Part shown: in pieces, positions 31,965 through 42,004 of the stretch
Position numbering within the stretch: position 1 is the stretch's first letter
How the letters are laid out: each line of letters starts with the position of its first letter
Assembly (NCBI GenBank): GCA_020881915.1
Contig: JAJFPB010000001.1
Span: 3,162,001-3,226,000, forward strand
Direction of reading: 5' to 3'
From: Paramyrothecium sp. XJ0827
Lineage: Eukaryota; Ascomycota; Sordariomycetes; Hypocreales; Stachybotryaceae
DNA length: 64,000 nt
Program-made: the position numbers and the translations under genes
The notes under the pieces: model-generated
Told to the model about the DNA's origin: nothing
Seen by the model: only the letters and a program-made list of their open reading frames with translations
The model's database searches: none

Positions 31965-34900
31965 TCATAGCCACAGCAGCCACCTCACGCCAGACCAGAC
32001 GCCGCGGCCAACGCCCCAGAAGATCCTCAGGATCATGACGACAAACCAGACGTACCACATGAAGCCGACGAGGGCCCATTCGACTGTGAGCCACAGGCCT
32101 CGCCGAACCCACCTGAATCTCCTACGACGCTTCCTGAGCATGTTCTCAATCGTGTCGACCACATGCTTGACCTTGAGAGGTTGGCCCAGGGCGAGGTCCC
32201 TGCTGGTCTCATCCGCCTCGTCTGCGGCACTTCGCGTCATGTTTGAGAGATCGTCGCTCACTCGTTGCCGCACGCTCCATATCCGTCTCCGGAGGTCCGG
32301 GCTAGTTTTGGAGGTGAAGCGATCGGCCGCCTGCTGCCACCGCTGTCCGGACTTTTGAATCGAGATGCCGAGAGCTTGAGCGGCCAGTGGATACAACTCA
32401 CAGAATGCAACTTGACGATTACGGAAGTCCGATAGTGCTGGGCTGACTTGGGCAATCCCATCCCAGTGAATGCCTGCCAAGTTATTCCGTGATGACTCGT
32501 TGCCGGTGGGAAGCGTGTCATCAAAAGGCTTATGCACCTCATTTGCCCGTTTAGTTATCTCCATGGCCTTGATGCCAGAGCTCAGAATTAGGGCCCGGAT
32601 ACGGGCAACTTCGCGTCTCGAAAGCTGCTTTGGTTCCACGATATTTTGGTCGGCAATTGACCAGTGGCGGCTTTGTCGTCGGGGGAGCATCTCTTCGGAT
32701 GATTTGTTAACTTCGAGCGCATTACTTTGTGTACGTGTGGTCCGTGAAGCGTCAGCACCGCCTAACATACTTGACTCGGCATCAGACACTTCGGAGTCAG
32801 CTATGGGAGTATGTGCTGATGAAGCTGAGGTGGCACTGTGTATATCTATACGAGGCGGCTTGAGTAGCTCGAACCGAGAGGCTGGTCGGTCAGGAGAATG
32901 CAATTCTTCAGTCAATACCGCATTGGAGCCTCCATTCAGGCCAGGTATCCTGTGCGAATTTGCGACATGATGGAATGTCGGCATCGTATCAAGGAAGTTT
33001 CTCGATGTGCTGGGATGTTCTTCCTGAGGTCGCTTGGATTCAATGTGTGCCAGAGTAGACGACCTTCGTCTCCCCCTTGGTGCATCCCCATCTGATTCAT
33101 CTGTCTCGCCGCCCTCCGGGTGATCGTCGCTCGAGCCATCCTTCTTCCACAACATATCACCCAGTTTGGAGACGCCGCCCCGGAGCACCGTGTCAATGCG
33201 AGGGCTCTTGAATATTCCACGCAGTCCTACACTTGGGTCATCCATACGTGGACGCAAACTAGCAGTCCGCCTGTGGCCCTTATATCCTTCCTCCACTACG
33301 CTCCCTGTAGGCTTGCCATCAACAACAGGGGACGATTTGTCAGGTGAAGCTGTCCTCCTCGGGGGCGTCAAGTCGTGAATAGAATGTCGGCGTTCCCTGG
33401 ACTCGTCTCTTTCCTCATGCCGGTGTGTGAAGCCCGCCTCGCGCCCCTTTTCTCGAAGAATTTGTTTGACCTTTGATAGGGGATTTCTACTTGGGGAGGC
33501 AGCGCGGCTTGAGGGCAGCGATGGATCCAGGCCATTTGCTGGCACGAAGGTAATATCCCTGGCCGCCTTGAGCTCTGGGGATGTTGGAAGCGATGAATCG
33601 TTCTCTGTCGAGCCCTGCCAGTGTTGATCTGAAACTTCCAGACTTTGACGGCCAGTGCGTTGCTTCGGTGGAGCTCCCCAGCGCGGTTTGTCGAAAACAG
33701 GCGGCCTATGGTCAGAATCACTCGTGTCTGCCACGGAGCCCTTTCGACTAGCAAACTGACTGGGTGGAGTCGAGACAGGAATTCGTTCAGGTGCACCGCT
33801 TGTGGTGGGTTCAAAATGCTCAGCATCTGTTTCTGGCACATTGGCTAAATCTTTCTCCTGTGCCTCCCTTGCAATCATCTCCAACATCTGTTTCTGCAAC
33901 AGATCGTTGGAGTTGCTAGTGATTGTTCCGCTTCGGCCATGACGGACCTTCTTCTGAGAGTTTGCCTTTGACTCGCTATCGCTACCAGAGAGATCGGAGA
34001 ACGAATCCCTTCTGCGACGCAGAAAATCGTGGTGATTGTGCACTGAATTAGAGTGCCGATGATGAAAGCCTGTAATATCTTGAAACTTCTGTTTGGCCCT
34101 TTCCTTGGCGCTGCTCTGTGTCAAGTCTGTGTCGACTTTGGTTAGGCCCATGTCTGCGAAGTCCGTGGTACTGGGTGGTGTGGTCGATGGCAAGGATATT
34201 CCACCATCCCGCTGTTCAAACGGATTCTCCTGTTCGAAACCTGCGTCTGGCGGATGAGGAAATATCTTGCGGCGTTGCCGATCTTCAATCAAGTACTTGT
34301 GATGATATTGCTCAAGCCAGTACGCATCTGCAATCATGTCACAAGGTTCCAAGAACCAATCGACTCTTGGTCGACGCACCCTGGTGGGGGTTTTGGTCAT
34401 GGGCTCAGGGGAGTTCGGAGCCTCAGCTTGATCTGCACCGGCAAATGGAGGCATCGTAGGTCCTTTGACAATAGGAGAATTGCCGGCAGGTTGTGTATGC
34501 TGAGATAATTTATCGACCCATGCTCTCACACATTCGACATCTCCAAATCCCTGTTTCTCGCCGTCTATTACTTTTCTCTCGCGAGCCCTTACTTTCCGAT
34601 TCCGAATATATTGTAGCGGGTTGTAAGGTCTACCCACGCCACCAGTGGCCTGTGAGGTAGTATTTGGAGGAAGACTAGGGTTTGGCGAAGTGCGAGAGCC
34701 GGCAGCTTGGCCGGCCGGAATCAACGGTGGCAGGTGATCAAGAAGCCGTCGGTACTCAGCCATTAACTCGAGGTGTTCTTTTGCCTTCTGAGCTCTTGCC
34801 AAGGTAGATGCCGAGAATTGATAGCGGTAACGACCCTCAGTGTTGGGTAGAAATGTTGGTTGGAGTGGGCTGTTCGCCCTCGCCGTGGATGGGATTCTGT

Positions 34901-35645
34901 TTGATAATGCTTGCCCGGGCTTGGGCGAGATATTTCGAGACGTTCTGCGCTGCTGTTGGAGGTGTTGCCTTAGACTGCTCCCATTGGAAGGGTCTGGTAA
35001 TGGCGCCAGCTTGGGCGGGTTAGCTCGAGAGGCATGCCTTCGTGATGCTACACGCCTCGACTCGCTCAGGTTCAATGCCATCTGGACAATCTGCGTCGAA
35101 TCCATGTCGTTGTTGGGCGACTCCTGTTGTTCGGGTGACTGATCGTAGGCATTGCTCGAGTTGCGGTCGGTTGTTCTATGTGACTGTTGGCTGGAAGCTG
35201 GAACCGACCCGAAGCTGTGGTGCGCAGACGCTTGCCGACTCTGGTCAGGTGTTCGTGGAGAGGGTGCTACCACTCTCGGTGCGGATTTCTGAGCATGGCG
35301 ACGTAAAGTAGTATCGCGATCTTTCGGGAAAGCATCGTGAAGCAAAAAGGCGCTGCTCGCCCGCTGCCTCTGCTTTCGTCTCGTTCGGTCATCACGATGC
35401 GCAGGACCGTTGCTATGCCTTGGCTTGTCTCCAAATCCGGAGTCCAGAGGCTCGTCCTCGAGCTCCGCTCCACGGGCTCTATTCATCGCCGGCGTCGAGG
35501 CAAGCAGACTGCCGGCAGCACTCGATTCGCCCGTGTCGTAGCTGCGCCGCTCGTCGTCTTGCCGGGAGTCGCCGTTGATTGCCATCTTGGTAGGTCGTAC
35601 TTCGCGAGAGTCTGAAGCCCAGGGGGCTGCAGGGAGCTCGGCCAT
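31965..35645 (-). CDS. Large disordered protein with C-terminal membrane anchor
   Basis: 1226 codons in one exon. Most of the chain is Ser/Arg/Pro-rich and low-complexity. Structured islands visible: RYRYQFSASTLARAQKAKEH followed by LMAEYRRLLDHLPPL (about 270-305), YNPLQYIRNRKVRARER (about 340-356), and VDWFLEPCDMIADAYWLEQY (about 430-450). The C-terminus has a helical region (EVARIRALILSSGIKAMEIT) and ends in a very hydrophobic Trp-rich double segment (LWLTVEWALVGFMWYVWFVV, then LRIFWGVGRGVWSGVRWLLWL), consistent with a tail anchor or hairpin. Conserved-looking blocks suggest a widespread fungal family, perhaps related to yeast Mtc4-type proteins, but I cannot confirm this. A second ATG 20 codons in (MAINGDSR) is an alternative start. 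Confidence 0.75.
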   Translation of the reverse strand: MAELPAAPWASDSREVRPTKMAINGDSRQDDERRSYDTGESSAAGSLLASTPAMNRARGAELEDEPLDSGFGDKPRHSNGPAHRDDRTRRKQRQRASSAFLLHDAFPKDRDTTLRRHAQKSAPRVVAPSPRTPDQSRQASAHHSFGSVPASSQQSHRTTDRNSSNAYDQSPEQQESPNNDMDSTQIVQMALNLSESRRVASRRHASRANPPKLAPLPDPSNGSSLRQHLQQQRRTSRNISPKPGQALSNRIPSTARANSPLQPTFLPNTEGRYRYQFSASTLARAQKAKEHLELMAEYRRLLDHLPPLIPAGQAAGSRTSPNPSLPPNTTSQATGGVGRPYNPLQYIRNRKVRARERKVIDGEKQGFGDVECVRAWVDKLSQHTQPAGNSPIVKGPTMPPFAGADQAEAPNSPEPMTKTPTRVRRPRVDWFLEPCDMIADAYWLEQYHHKYLIEDRQRRKIFPHPPDAGFEQENPFEQRDGGISLPSTTPPSTTDFADMGLTKVDTDLTQSSAKERAKQKFQDITGFHHRHSNSVHNHHDFLRRRRDSFSDLSGSDSESKANSQKKVRHGRSGTITSNSNDLLQKQMLEMIAREAQEKDLANVPETDAEHFEPTTSGAPERIPVSTPPSQFASRKGSVADTSDSDHRPPVFDKPRWGAPPKQRTGRQSLEVSDQHWQGSTENDSSLPTSPELKAARDITFVPANGLDPSLPSSRAASPSRNPLSKVKQILREKGREAGFTHRHEERDESRERRHSIHDLTPPRRTASPDKSSPVVDGKPTGSVVEEGYKGHRRTASLRPRMDDPSVGLRGIFKSPRIDTVLRGGVSKLGDMLWKKDGSSDDHPEGGETDESDGDAPRGRRRSSTLAHIESKRPQEEHPSTSRNFLDTMPTFHHVANSHRIPGLNGGSNAVLTEELHSPDRPASRFELLKPPRIDIHSATSASSAHTPIADSEVSDAESSMLGGADASRTTRTQSNALEVNKSSEEMLPRRQSRHWSIADQNIVEPKQLSRREVARIRALILSSGIKAMEITKRANEVHKPFDDTLPTGNESSRNNLAGIHWDGIAQVSPALSDFRNRQVAFCELYPLAAQALGISIQKSGQRWQQAADRFTSKTSPDLRRRIWSVRQRVSDDLSNMTRSAADEADETSRDLALGQPLKVKHVVDTIENMLRKRRRRFRWVRRGLWLTVEWALVGFMWYVWFVVMILRIFWGVGRGVWSGVRWLLWL

Positions 35646-36511
35646 TACGAGGCCCTCGTCACATGCCCCACCGAGGATGGGAGGGAGGGCGAGGGCGATG
35701 CTGTCGTCGCTAGGTTCTGGGAGGATAAGAACGGCTCATCTTATCGGTCAGGATGCAATGAAAGCTCGAAACTTGACGAGGGGGATGAAAAGTTTTGGTA
35801 TTGGAGCGTGCCGTGGCCCACTGCCGTGCGATCTGGTCGTTACGACATGTGTGAAGCATGAGCTAACTTGGAATAGGCCCCTGCAAGCGAATGGATTTCA
35901 AGTAATTGGACGAGTCGGTTATGCAGCGTAACATCGACGCTGCGTGTCGGCCTAGCATCGGCCGCGCGGATGATATTCGGGCTGTCCTGTTAGGGGACTA
36001 GGCTAAGATGAATGCCCCTAAATCCAGCTCCTAGTCAGTGACTAACACAAGGAACCACCATCTGCACCCTTTCTTGCATTACCTTAGCTTAGGGGTCCCT
36101 ACCTTGAGCGAGATGGATCAGGTACTTCACCGAGCAACATTATGTTTCGTCCCGTTACAAGGTCGCAACCTCCGGTGTCACATGCAACTACCTTCCAGTA
36201 CCTTCAGGTAAGGTGCTTAACAAGGTATTTTGAGACGGCCATCCAAGCAAACTGTCACGACTGCTTGAGCTTCGTTGTGCAAACGATTCATGTCCCTGGT
36301 CGCACTTACAGAGCGACCAACAATGGCGTTCGGATGCTCGATTCTCGCTTACTTATGTATACCCCTGCAAAAAATTACCTACAGATAATTTACAGCTTGC
36401 TATCCTTGCCGATCTATCGTACATGTTCCACAAAGCCAAGATTGGCTACATGTGGGAATCAAGGATCCGCATCCATCTCTATTTTACAGTATAGACATCT
36501 CCTTGCACCTT
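35646..36511. other. Intergenic with GGTACC/ACCTTA motifs
   Basis: 0.87 kb: promoter of the tail-anchored protein and 3' flank of the IleRS gene. Motifs of the ACCTTA/AGGTAAGGT type occur at about 36078-36115 and 36190-36226. No gene seen. Confidence 0.55.
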
Positions 36512-39491
36512 CTATATCTTCGACGGCGCCTCTAATTCCGCTGCGCTCACGACATCCTCACATCTACCACAAAGTCCGTCGTCCTCGTTTGCGAGGTACC
36601 GCCAACATCTAGAGCATTTCTTTTCCTGGGGCGGCAAGATGTGCACTTTGCCCTTCTGTCCCAGTACTTCGAACTGCTCGACGTAGCAGAATGCGGCATC
36701 TCCAGGTATAGATGCGTTCAGTTCAACAGATGACACAACAAACATGGCATCGAGCTCGTCGAGGTATCTGGAAAGGACGTCGAAGGCTTCTGGGTGTTCA
36801 ATCGTAATCGCGACCACGGATTGCAAGGAACTGCCAAGGGCCTTTGCTCCTCTCGCTTGCTCCAGGCCCGCCTTGACGGCCGAGTGGACTGCAATTAATG
36901 TTGGCAGGTCCTTCCGGAGTTGATCTTGATCCAGAGTGAGTAAAGATCCATCAAAAAGCGGGGAGCTGTATAGCTGCCGTGCAGGGCTTATCATGGACCT
37001 ATTTGCCGTATCAGTATTGTTCTCGGGATGAGGAGCGGATTATGAGCTCACTTGTCTTCGGCCATCCATTGCGGTCGATGCGACCAGGCTTCTTCCACAA
37101 GTAACGGTGTAATGGGTGCCAACATCCTCAAGAGTCCCATGAAGATGGGGGCCAAAACGCCTCCACCGTCGCCGCAATAGAGACGGTCTTTAAGAGCCTC
37201 CAGATAGAAGGCAGACAGATCTGTTGCTACCCATCGGTTAATGAGGTTCGTAGCTTTGTGAAACTCAAAGTTCTCAAATGCGCGCCAGACCTGCTCCATG
37301 ACATCCGATAGCTGCAGCAACGCAATCTGATCGAGCTTGGTCAAGGGAGCGTTCGCAGTTGGTTGGTGAAGCGAGCCAAGCAGCATCTTGAGAATAGTTC
37401 GGTATCTGATTAGTGAGTTGTGGATGGGTTGCAGGATGGTAGGCCCAATGAGGATGTCAGTAGTGAAGTCGCAGCTCGCGGCCCATAAACGCAAAGCATC
37501 GGGACCAAGAGCGTCGTAACGTGGTCCATCATTGTTGGATTTCCCTTTGATCTTCATAGGGGGAAGCAAACTGCCATCCATGACTTGATGAGGTAGAATA
37601 GTGTTTCCAATCGACTTCGACATCTTCTTGCCCTGAGCATCCAGTGTGAAACCGTGCGTTATGAGTGTGCCAAACGGAGCCACCGAAGCTGCGCGGCCAT
37701 CCGGCGCCGATATGTTGGCTGCAATGTAGGTGAGAAGGCTCGATTGGAACCATCCTCGATGCTGATCGGACCCCTCCAGGTAAACATCTACTGGGCGGCC
37801 AATTTCTGTCCAGCTAGTACCGCTATCGAACCATACATCCATGGTATCGGTTCCACGTCGATAGATTCCTTGAAGGGACGGCGGCGTCCATGCAGGCTCA
37901 TCAGGGGCATCTGAAAACCAAGCATCCAAGGTTCGCTGCTGCATCACTTCTATGATATGATCAATGGACTGCTCCGTCATGACTGCTTCGCCATTGTGGT
38001 CGTACAGAGCTGGTATAGGCACGCCCCACGATCTTTGTCGCGAAATACACCACTCACTTCTGCCCTTCACGAAGCTTTCCAAGCGCATCCGGCCGGACTC
38101 AGGAACAAATCGAACATTCTTCAGTGCCTCCAGTGCGTCGTTTTTAATGCTTCCGACATCAGCAAACCACTGTGCAGTGGCTCTAATGACAACGGGTTGC
38201 TTCGTGCGCCAATCGTAAGGATACTTATGGCGTAACTCATGCGTTCCGAGTACATCTTCACGGACCAGGGCCAGAACAGCCTCGCTTCCACCCTCTAAAA
38301 TCGAAGGTGCTTGGGTGAGCAGCTCCGGGTTGTCTGGATATGCTTCCTTGGTGAAAAAGCCCTCGTCTGTAATTGGCGCGAAAGCGTCGATCCCGAGCGC
38401 AGAGCAAGCCTCGTAATCGTCCTGTCCGTGGCCCGGCGCGAGATGGACCAGTCCCGTCCCCGAATCAGACGTTACGAAATCAGCATGAATTATGGGTTGT
38501 TTCGGGCTAGATGTGCCTCGTAACTTGTTGCGGTATTCAAGTCCGATGAGCTTTGAGCCAGGGATGGATTCCACGAGAACACGAGCCGATGATAACATGC
38601 TTTGAACAGCTTCCACGCGGCTAGACGCGACTAGAAGCCCATCGTTTCCAACCTGAAGGATCGAGTAGTCAAAGTCCTCGTGAACCGCAATCGCCCTGTT
38701 TGCAGGTAGCGTCCATGGGGTCGTGGTCCAAATGGCGGCATACAACGATCCCTGGAGTTGATCGAGTCCGGGCAAGGCACGCCAGTCCGAAACAATTGGG
38801 AACCTGATATAGGCAGCCGTCGATAAATGATCTTCTCGGTATTCTAATTCCGCCTCGGCCAATGCGGTACGCGATGAGACGGACCAGTAGACAGGTTTGT
38901 GCTTGCGATAGATCAGGCCGCGTCGTACCATCTGCTGAAATACTCGTAGTTGTCTGATTTCGTATTCGCGGTCCATGGTCGTCCATTTATTCTTCCAATC
39001 CGCCATAATACCAAACGATTGGAACCCCTTCATTTGTTCCGTTATGGTCTTGCTCGCCAGGCGTCGGGCAGATTCGCGGATCTTGGTGGGACTCATGCCT
39101 TTCGGAGGATTCGTTCCTAGGGCCTTCATTTCAATTGGTAGCCCATGACAGTCCCAGCTAGGTCGGTAGACAACTCGTTTTCCTTGCTGCAGTTGGGTTC
39201 GTAGTATCATGTCCTTCAAGGTCTTATTGAGTGAATGGCCGATGTGCAGCGCTCCATTCGCATAGGGCGGTCCATCGTGCAGCACGAAGGCATCTTGACT
39301 TTCTCTTTCGGTCGCCTGCCATTGGTAAAAGTTCTCGGTGCACTCGCGAAGGTACTGCTGTTGAAATTTCGGGTTAGGGCGAGCACTTGCAACAAAGGTC
39401 AGTCAAAGAAGCCATAACTGGGGTTTGGCGGGACAGCGCACGGAAAGCTTGAGCGCGGTAGCTTCAGCGTCGCCTTCCATGATTTCGACAT
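36512..39491 (-). CDS. ISM1: Isoleucyl-tRNA synthetase, mitochondrial
   Basis: Class Ia synthetase charging mitochondrial tRNA-Ile. Three exons: 39491-39442, 39385-37052 and 36998-36512, giving 956 residues; introns 56 bp (GTGCGC donor, AAG acceptor) and 52 bp (GTGAGC ... ATAG). The N-terminus reads MSKSWKATLKLPRSSFPARP, typical of the mitochondrial type. The HIGH motif is ALHIGH (64-67), KMSKS is KKMSKSIGN (604-608), and editing-domain landmarks (GTGLVHLAPGHGQDDYEA) are present. The C-terminal zinc knuckle is CSRC...CGRC with Cys at 923, 926, 938 and 941, as in bacterial and organellar IleRS. Without the last exon the zinc knuckle is lost. Confidence 0.95.
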
Positions 39492-39825
39492 CTTCAATGT
39501 CGAAGCATGCCGGGAAGGAGGGAGTGCTGTGTTTGCCACACCCAGCAAGTAGTCGAACTGTCTAAAGAAGACCCGGTGCTTTCTCGATATTCATGACAGT
39601 TATTATTATCGCGACAAATCTGCAAGCTTGAAGCTCCAGGCTGATAAGATTAGGCAGATAAGATAGTGGATCCGGTTACGCTCGGTGTTACATCATCCCC
39701 TAGCATTGGATTGAGTCTACCCTGCATCCAATGCTATCATTTTACCCATCAACAGGTATGTGACTACAGACTGTGAAAGCAAGCAACTTCATCAGTTTGG
39801 ATATTATATTGCCAGGTCATTTGTC
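39492..39825. promoter_or_regulatory. Divergent promoter IleRS / unknown acidic protein
   Basis: 334 bp between two divergent start codons; it must contain both promoters. No distinctive element recognised. Confidence 0.45.
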
Positions 39826-40735
39826 ATGGCTCCCGTTCGCCGCTACCTGAGAATCAGCAAATACTCTGTACTGGAATGTCGGATATACTTAGACAATCCT
39901 AGTCTTGCTCAGTCCTGGCTCCTCCATCCACGATACGCAGTGCTCCCGCGTGTAATCGAGAGCATCCGCCCCCTGGTTCTCCCTAAGCTGCGCGAGGAGA
40001 GGGAACGAAGCAAGAAAAAGAGCAGCAAAAAGAAGGGGATCAAGGATGTTGTGATCGGGGGTACGACCCGCGATGGCATCGAAATTCTTGATGAGGCTGA
40101 CACGCATAGATGATTTTGAAGTTTCAATGTTTCTTACGGAAACAAGCACGAGGCATTCACTGCTTTTTAAACACAAACACTTCCGCGACAAGTCTGTTGG
40201 AAGACTACAGTCCAACTCGACCAAGTTGACGGGTGAAACGGAGTTAGCTCCTCTAGATGTTGATGCACAAGATATAGCCATACGATTGGAAGATGAAAGC
40301 GATGAGGATGGAGCGAGGCTGGCCGACATCCCCTTGGCAAAGACCTTCCGACACGGCAAGCGGCAACGGACAGGCATTGACAACGAAGACATTGAGACTG
40401 GAGTTGATGACGAGACTCACTCGCCCATTGAGATAGATTCCGAGGAAGAGCAACCGCCGGCCAAGCGCCTCAGAAATCGGGTGGCCTCAGAACCCGAAGA
40501 GCCCGACGAGGATGACGCCAAGAAGAAGCTCGCCATGGATGTCTCCTACGAAGGATTTGCCATCTATGGGCAAGTGCTCTGCCTGGTGGTCAAAAAGCGA
40601 GAGGATAAGACGCAGTCAGGATCAGTTGCAGCCCGGGCGTCTGCAGCCACGAACACCAATAGACCTAGCGGCCAGGCAAGCATGGAGAACTGGATTTCGT
40701 CAACGCAGATGCCCACCGGGGAGGAGGATTCATGA
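39826..40735 (+). CDS. Conserved acidic protein of unknown function
   Basis: Two exons, 39826-40060 and 40110-40735, with a 49-bp intron (gtacga, branch GCTGAC, CATAG), phase 1, giving 286 residues. The N-terminal ~130 residues look folded (MAPVRRYLRISKYSVLECRI, LLHPRYAVLPRVIESIRPLV, then DDFEVSMFLTETSTRHSLL after a Lys-rich loop SKKKSSKKKG). The second half is acidic and disordered with a possible nuclear signal PPAKRLRNR. MDVSYEGFAIYGQVLCLVVK near residue 235 forms a short beta-rich block. The pattern is what one expects of a nuclear protein, but the family is not recognised. Confidence 0.72.
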
Positions 40736-41879
40736 CGAGGCGCCCTTGGGGTCTAGTACCGCCCGCATGCGATAGAGAGGACGTGTCTTTAGAAAGGAAT
40801 GGTGGATGCTTCGCTGAGAACTGCACAAATCGGTAGGAATGGATGCCGTGGCCTGCAGTTCATCGCCAAGGGTTCTCTGAAGGATTGAATCGTTGCACAG
40901 CATATGCAATCAACGTCAAAGCGCAACAGCGGACCTGAAAGCTGAGGAGCTGCCGTAGATCTGTACGAACAATATACGCATCGCCGCGGCTGTGCGCCGA
41001 CGTGGGCCTACAATCATGCGAAGCTTTGGGTGTTATGTTTTACCCCGTTTGACATAGACCAGCCCACAGCCAGACGGCCCGCAGGTGATGGTCTCGCCCG
41101 ACAACACAGCAGCTGACGGAGCATCGAGATGAGGAAATGGATCGGCTCTTTGATAACAATGGAGCCCGAGGTGCTAGCCTTGCCGTATGGTAGTGCAAAT
41201 CTTGATTGGCGTGAATAAGCTGATGGGCAAGCTTATGAAACACGTTCTACGAGACGATGGACGATCATGCTGGGGAAGAGGACGGTAGCGTCAACGCACA
41301 GATGTCTCCGGCGCCAATTACTATGGACCGCAATCAGTATCAGCCTTTTGACGGGTCGTTAACTAGATGGGTCGAAGAACGCAGCTCAACGTCATCCGCT
41401 GTCGTCATAACGGAGAGTAGGCTCCTGGACTACACGAATTATCCTCAAACTAGGGACACGAACCCTCATCGACGATGGGCGATTTCCGAACCACGCGATG
41501 CTTCCGGCCGGGGGCGTACATGCAGCAACTGCATCGAATTGGCCGTTTGAGGCCTCGGGCAGCATAAGAAAGGGAGGTCCCTCCCACGATACCCCAAACG
41601 GCTGAAGTGGTTCACAATGGCCAGCTCGACGACAAATGCAACAACCCCTCTTATTGGGGGCTGAACCAGGTAGAAATCCGACGTCTCACATCGGACAATC
41701 CTGGCCCGTTGCTCACGAGATGCCCACGCGCGTAGAGCTAAGCGGCGAATAAACCAAAACGGACCCACGATGGATTTGCAGGGGATTGCGAAGCGAGGGG
41801 AGGGAGGGTTAGGAGGTTGTGCTGTAGGATTGATTGGGCACATGGGAAAAGAAGATCGCGGTAGGTAGGCCAAGGCAGG

Positions 41880-41912
41880 TCAGGTAAGGTGAGGTACCGT
41901 AGGGAGGTACTT
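41880..41912. repeat. AGGTAAGGT / GGTACC motif cluster
   Basis: Contains CAGGTAAGGTGAGGTACCGT followed by GGAGGTACTTG; same motif family as 28761-28920. Confidence 0.6.
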
Positions 41913-41980
41913 GCAGCCGATGTACTCAGGGCCATGTGCTACGGATTACTCCTGCCGAAAGTCTCACTCCTCAACTTGCC

Positions 41981-42004
41981 CACCACACCACACCACACCA
42001 CACC
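41981..42004 (+). repeat. CACAC-type pentanucleotide repeat
   Basis: About five near-perfect copies of CACAC/CCACA in tandem. Confidence 0.8.
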
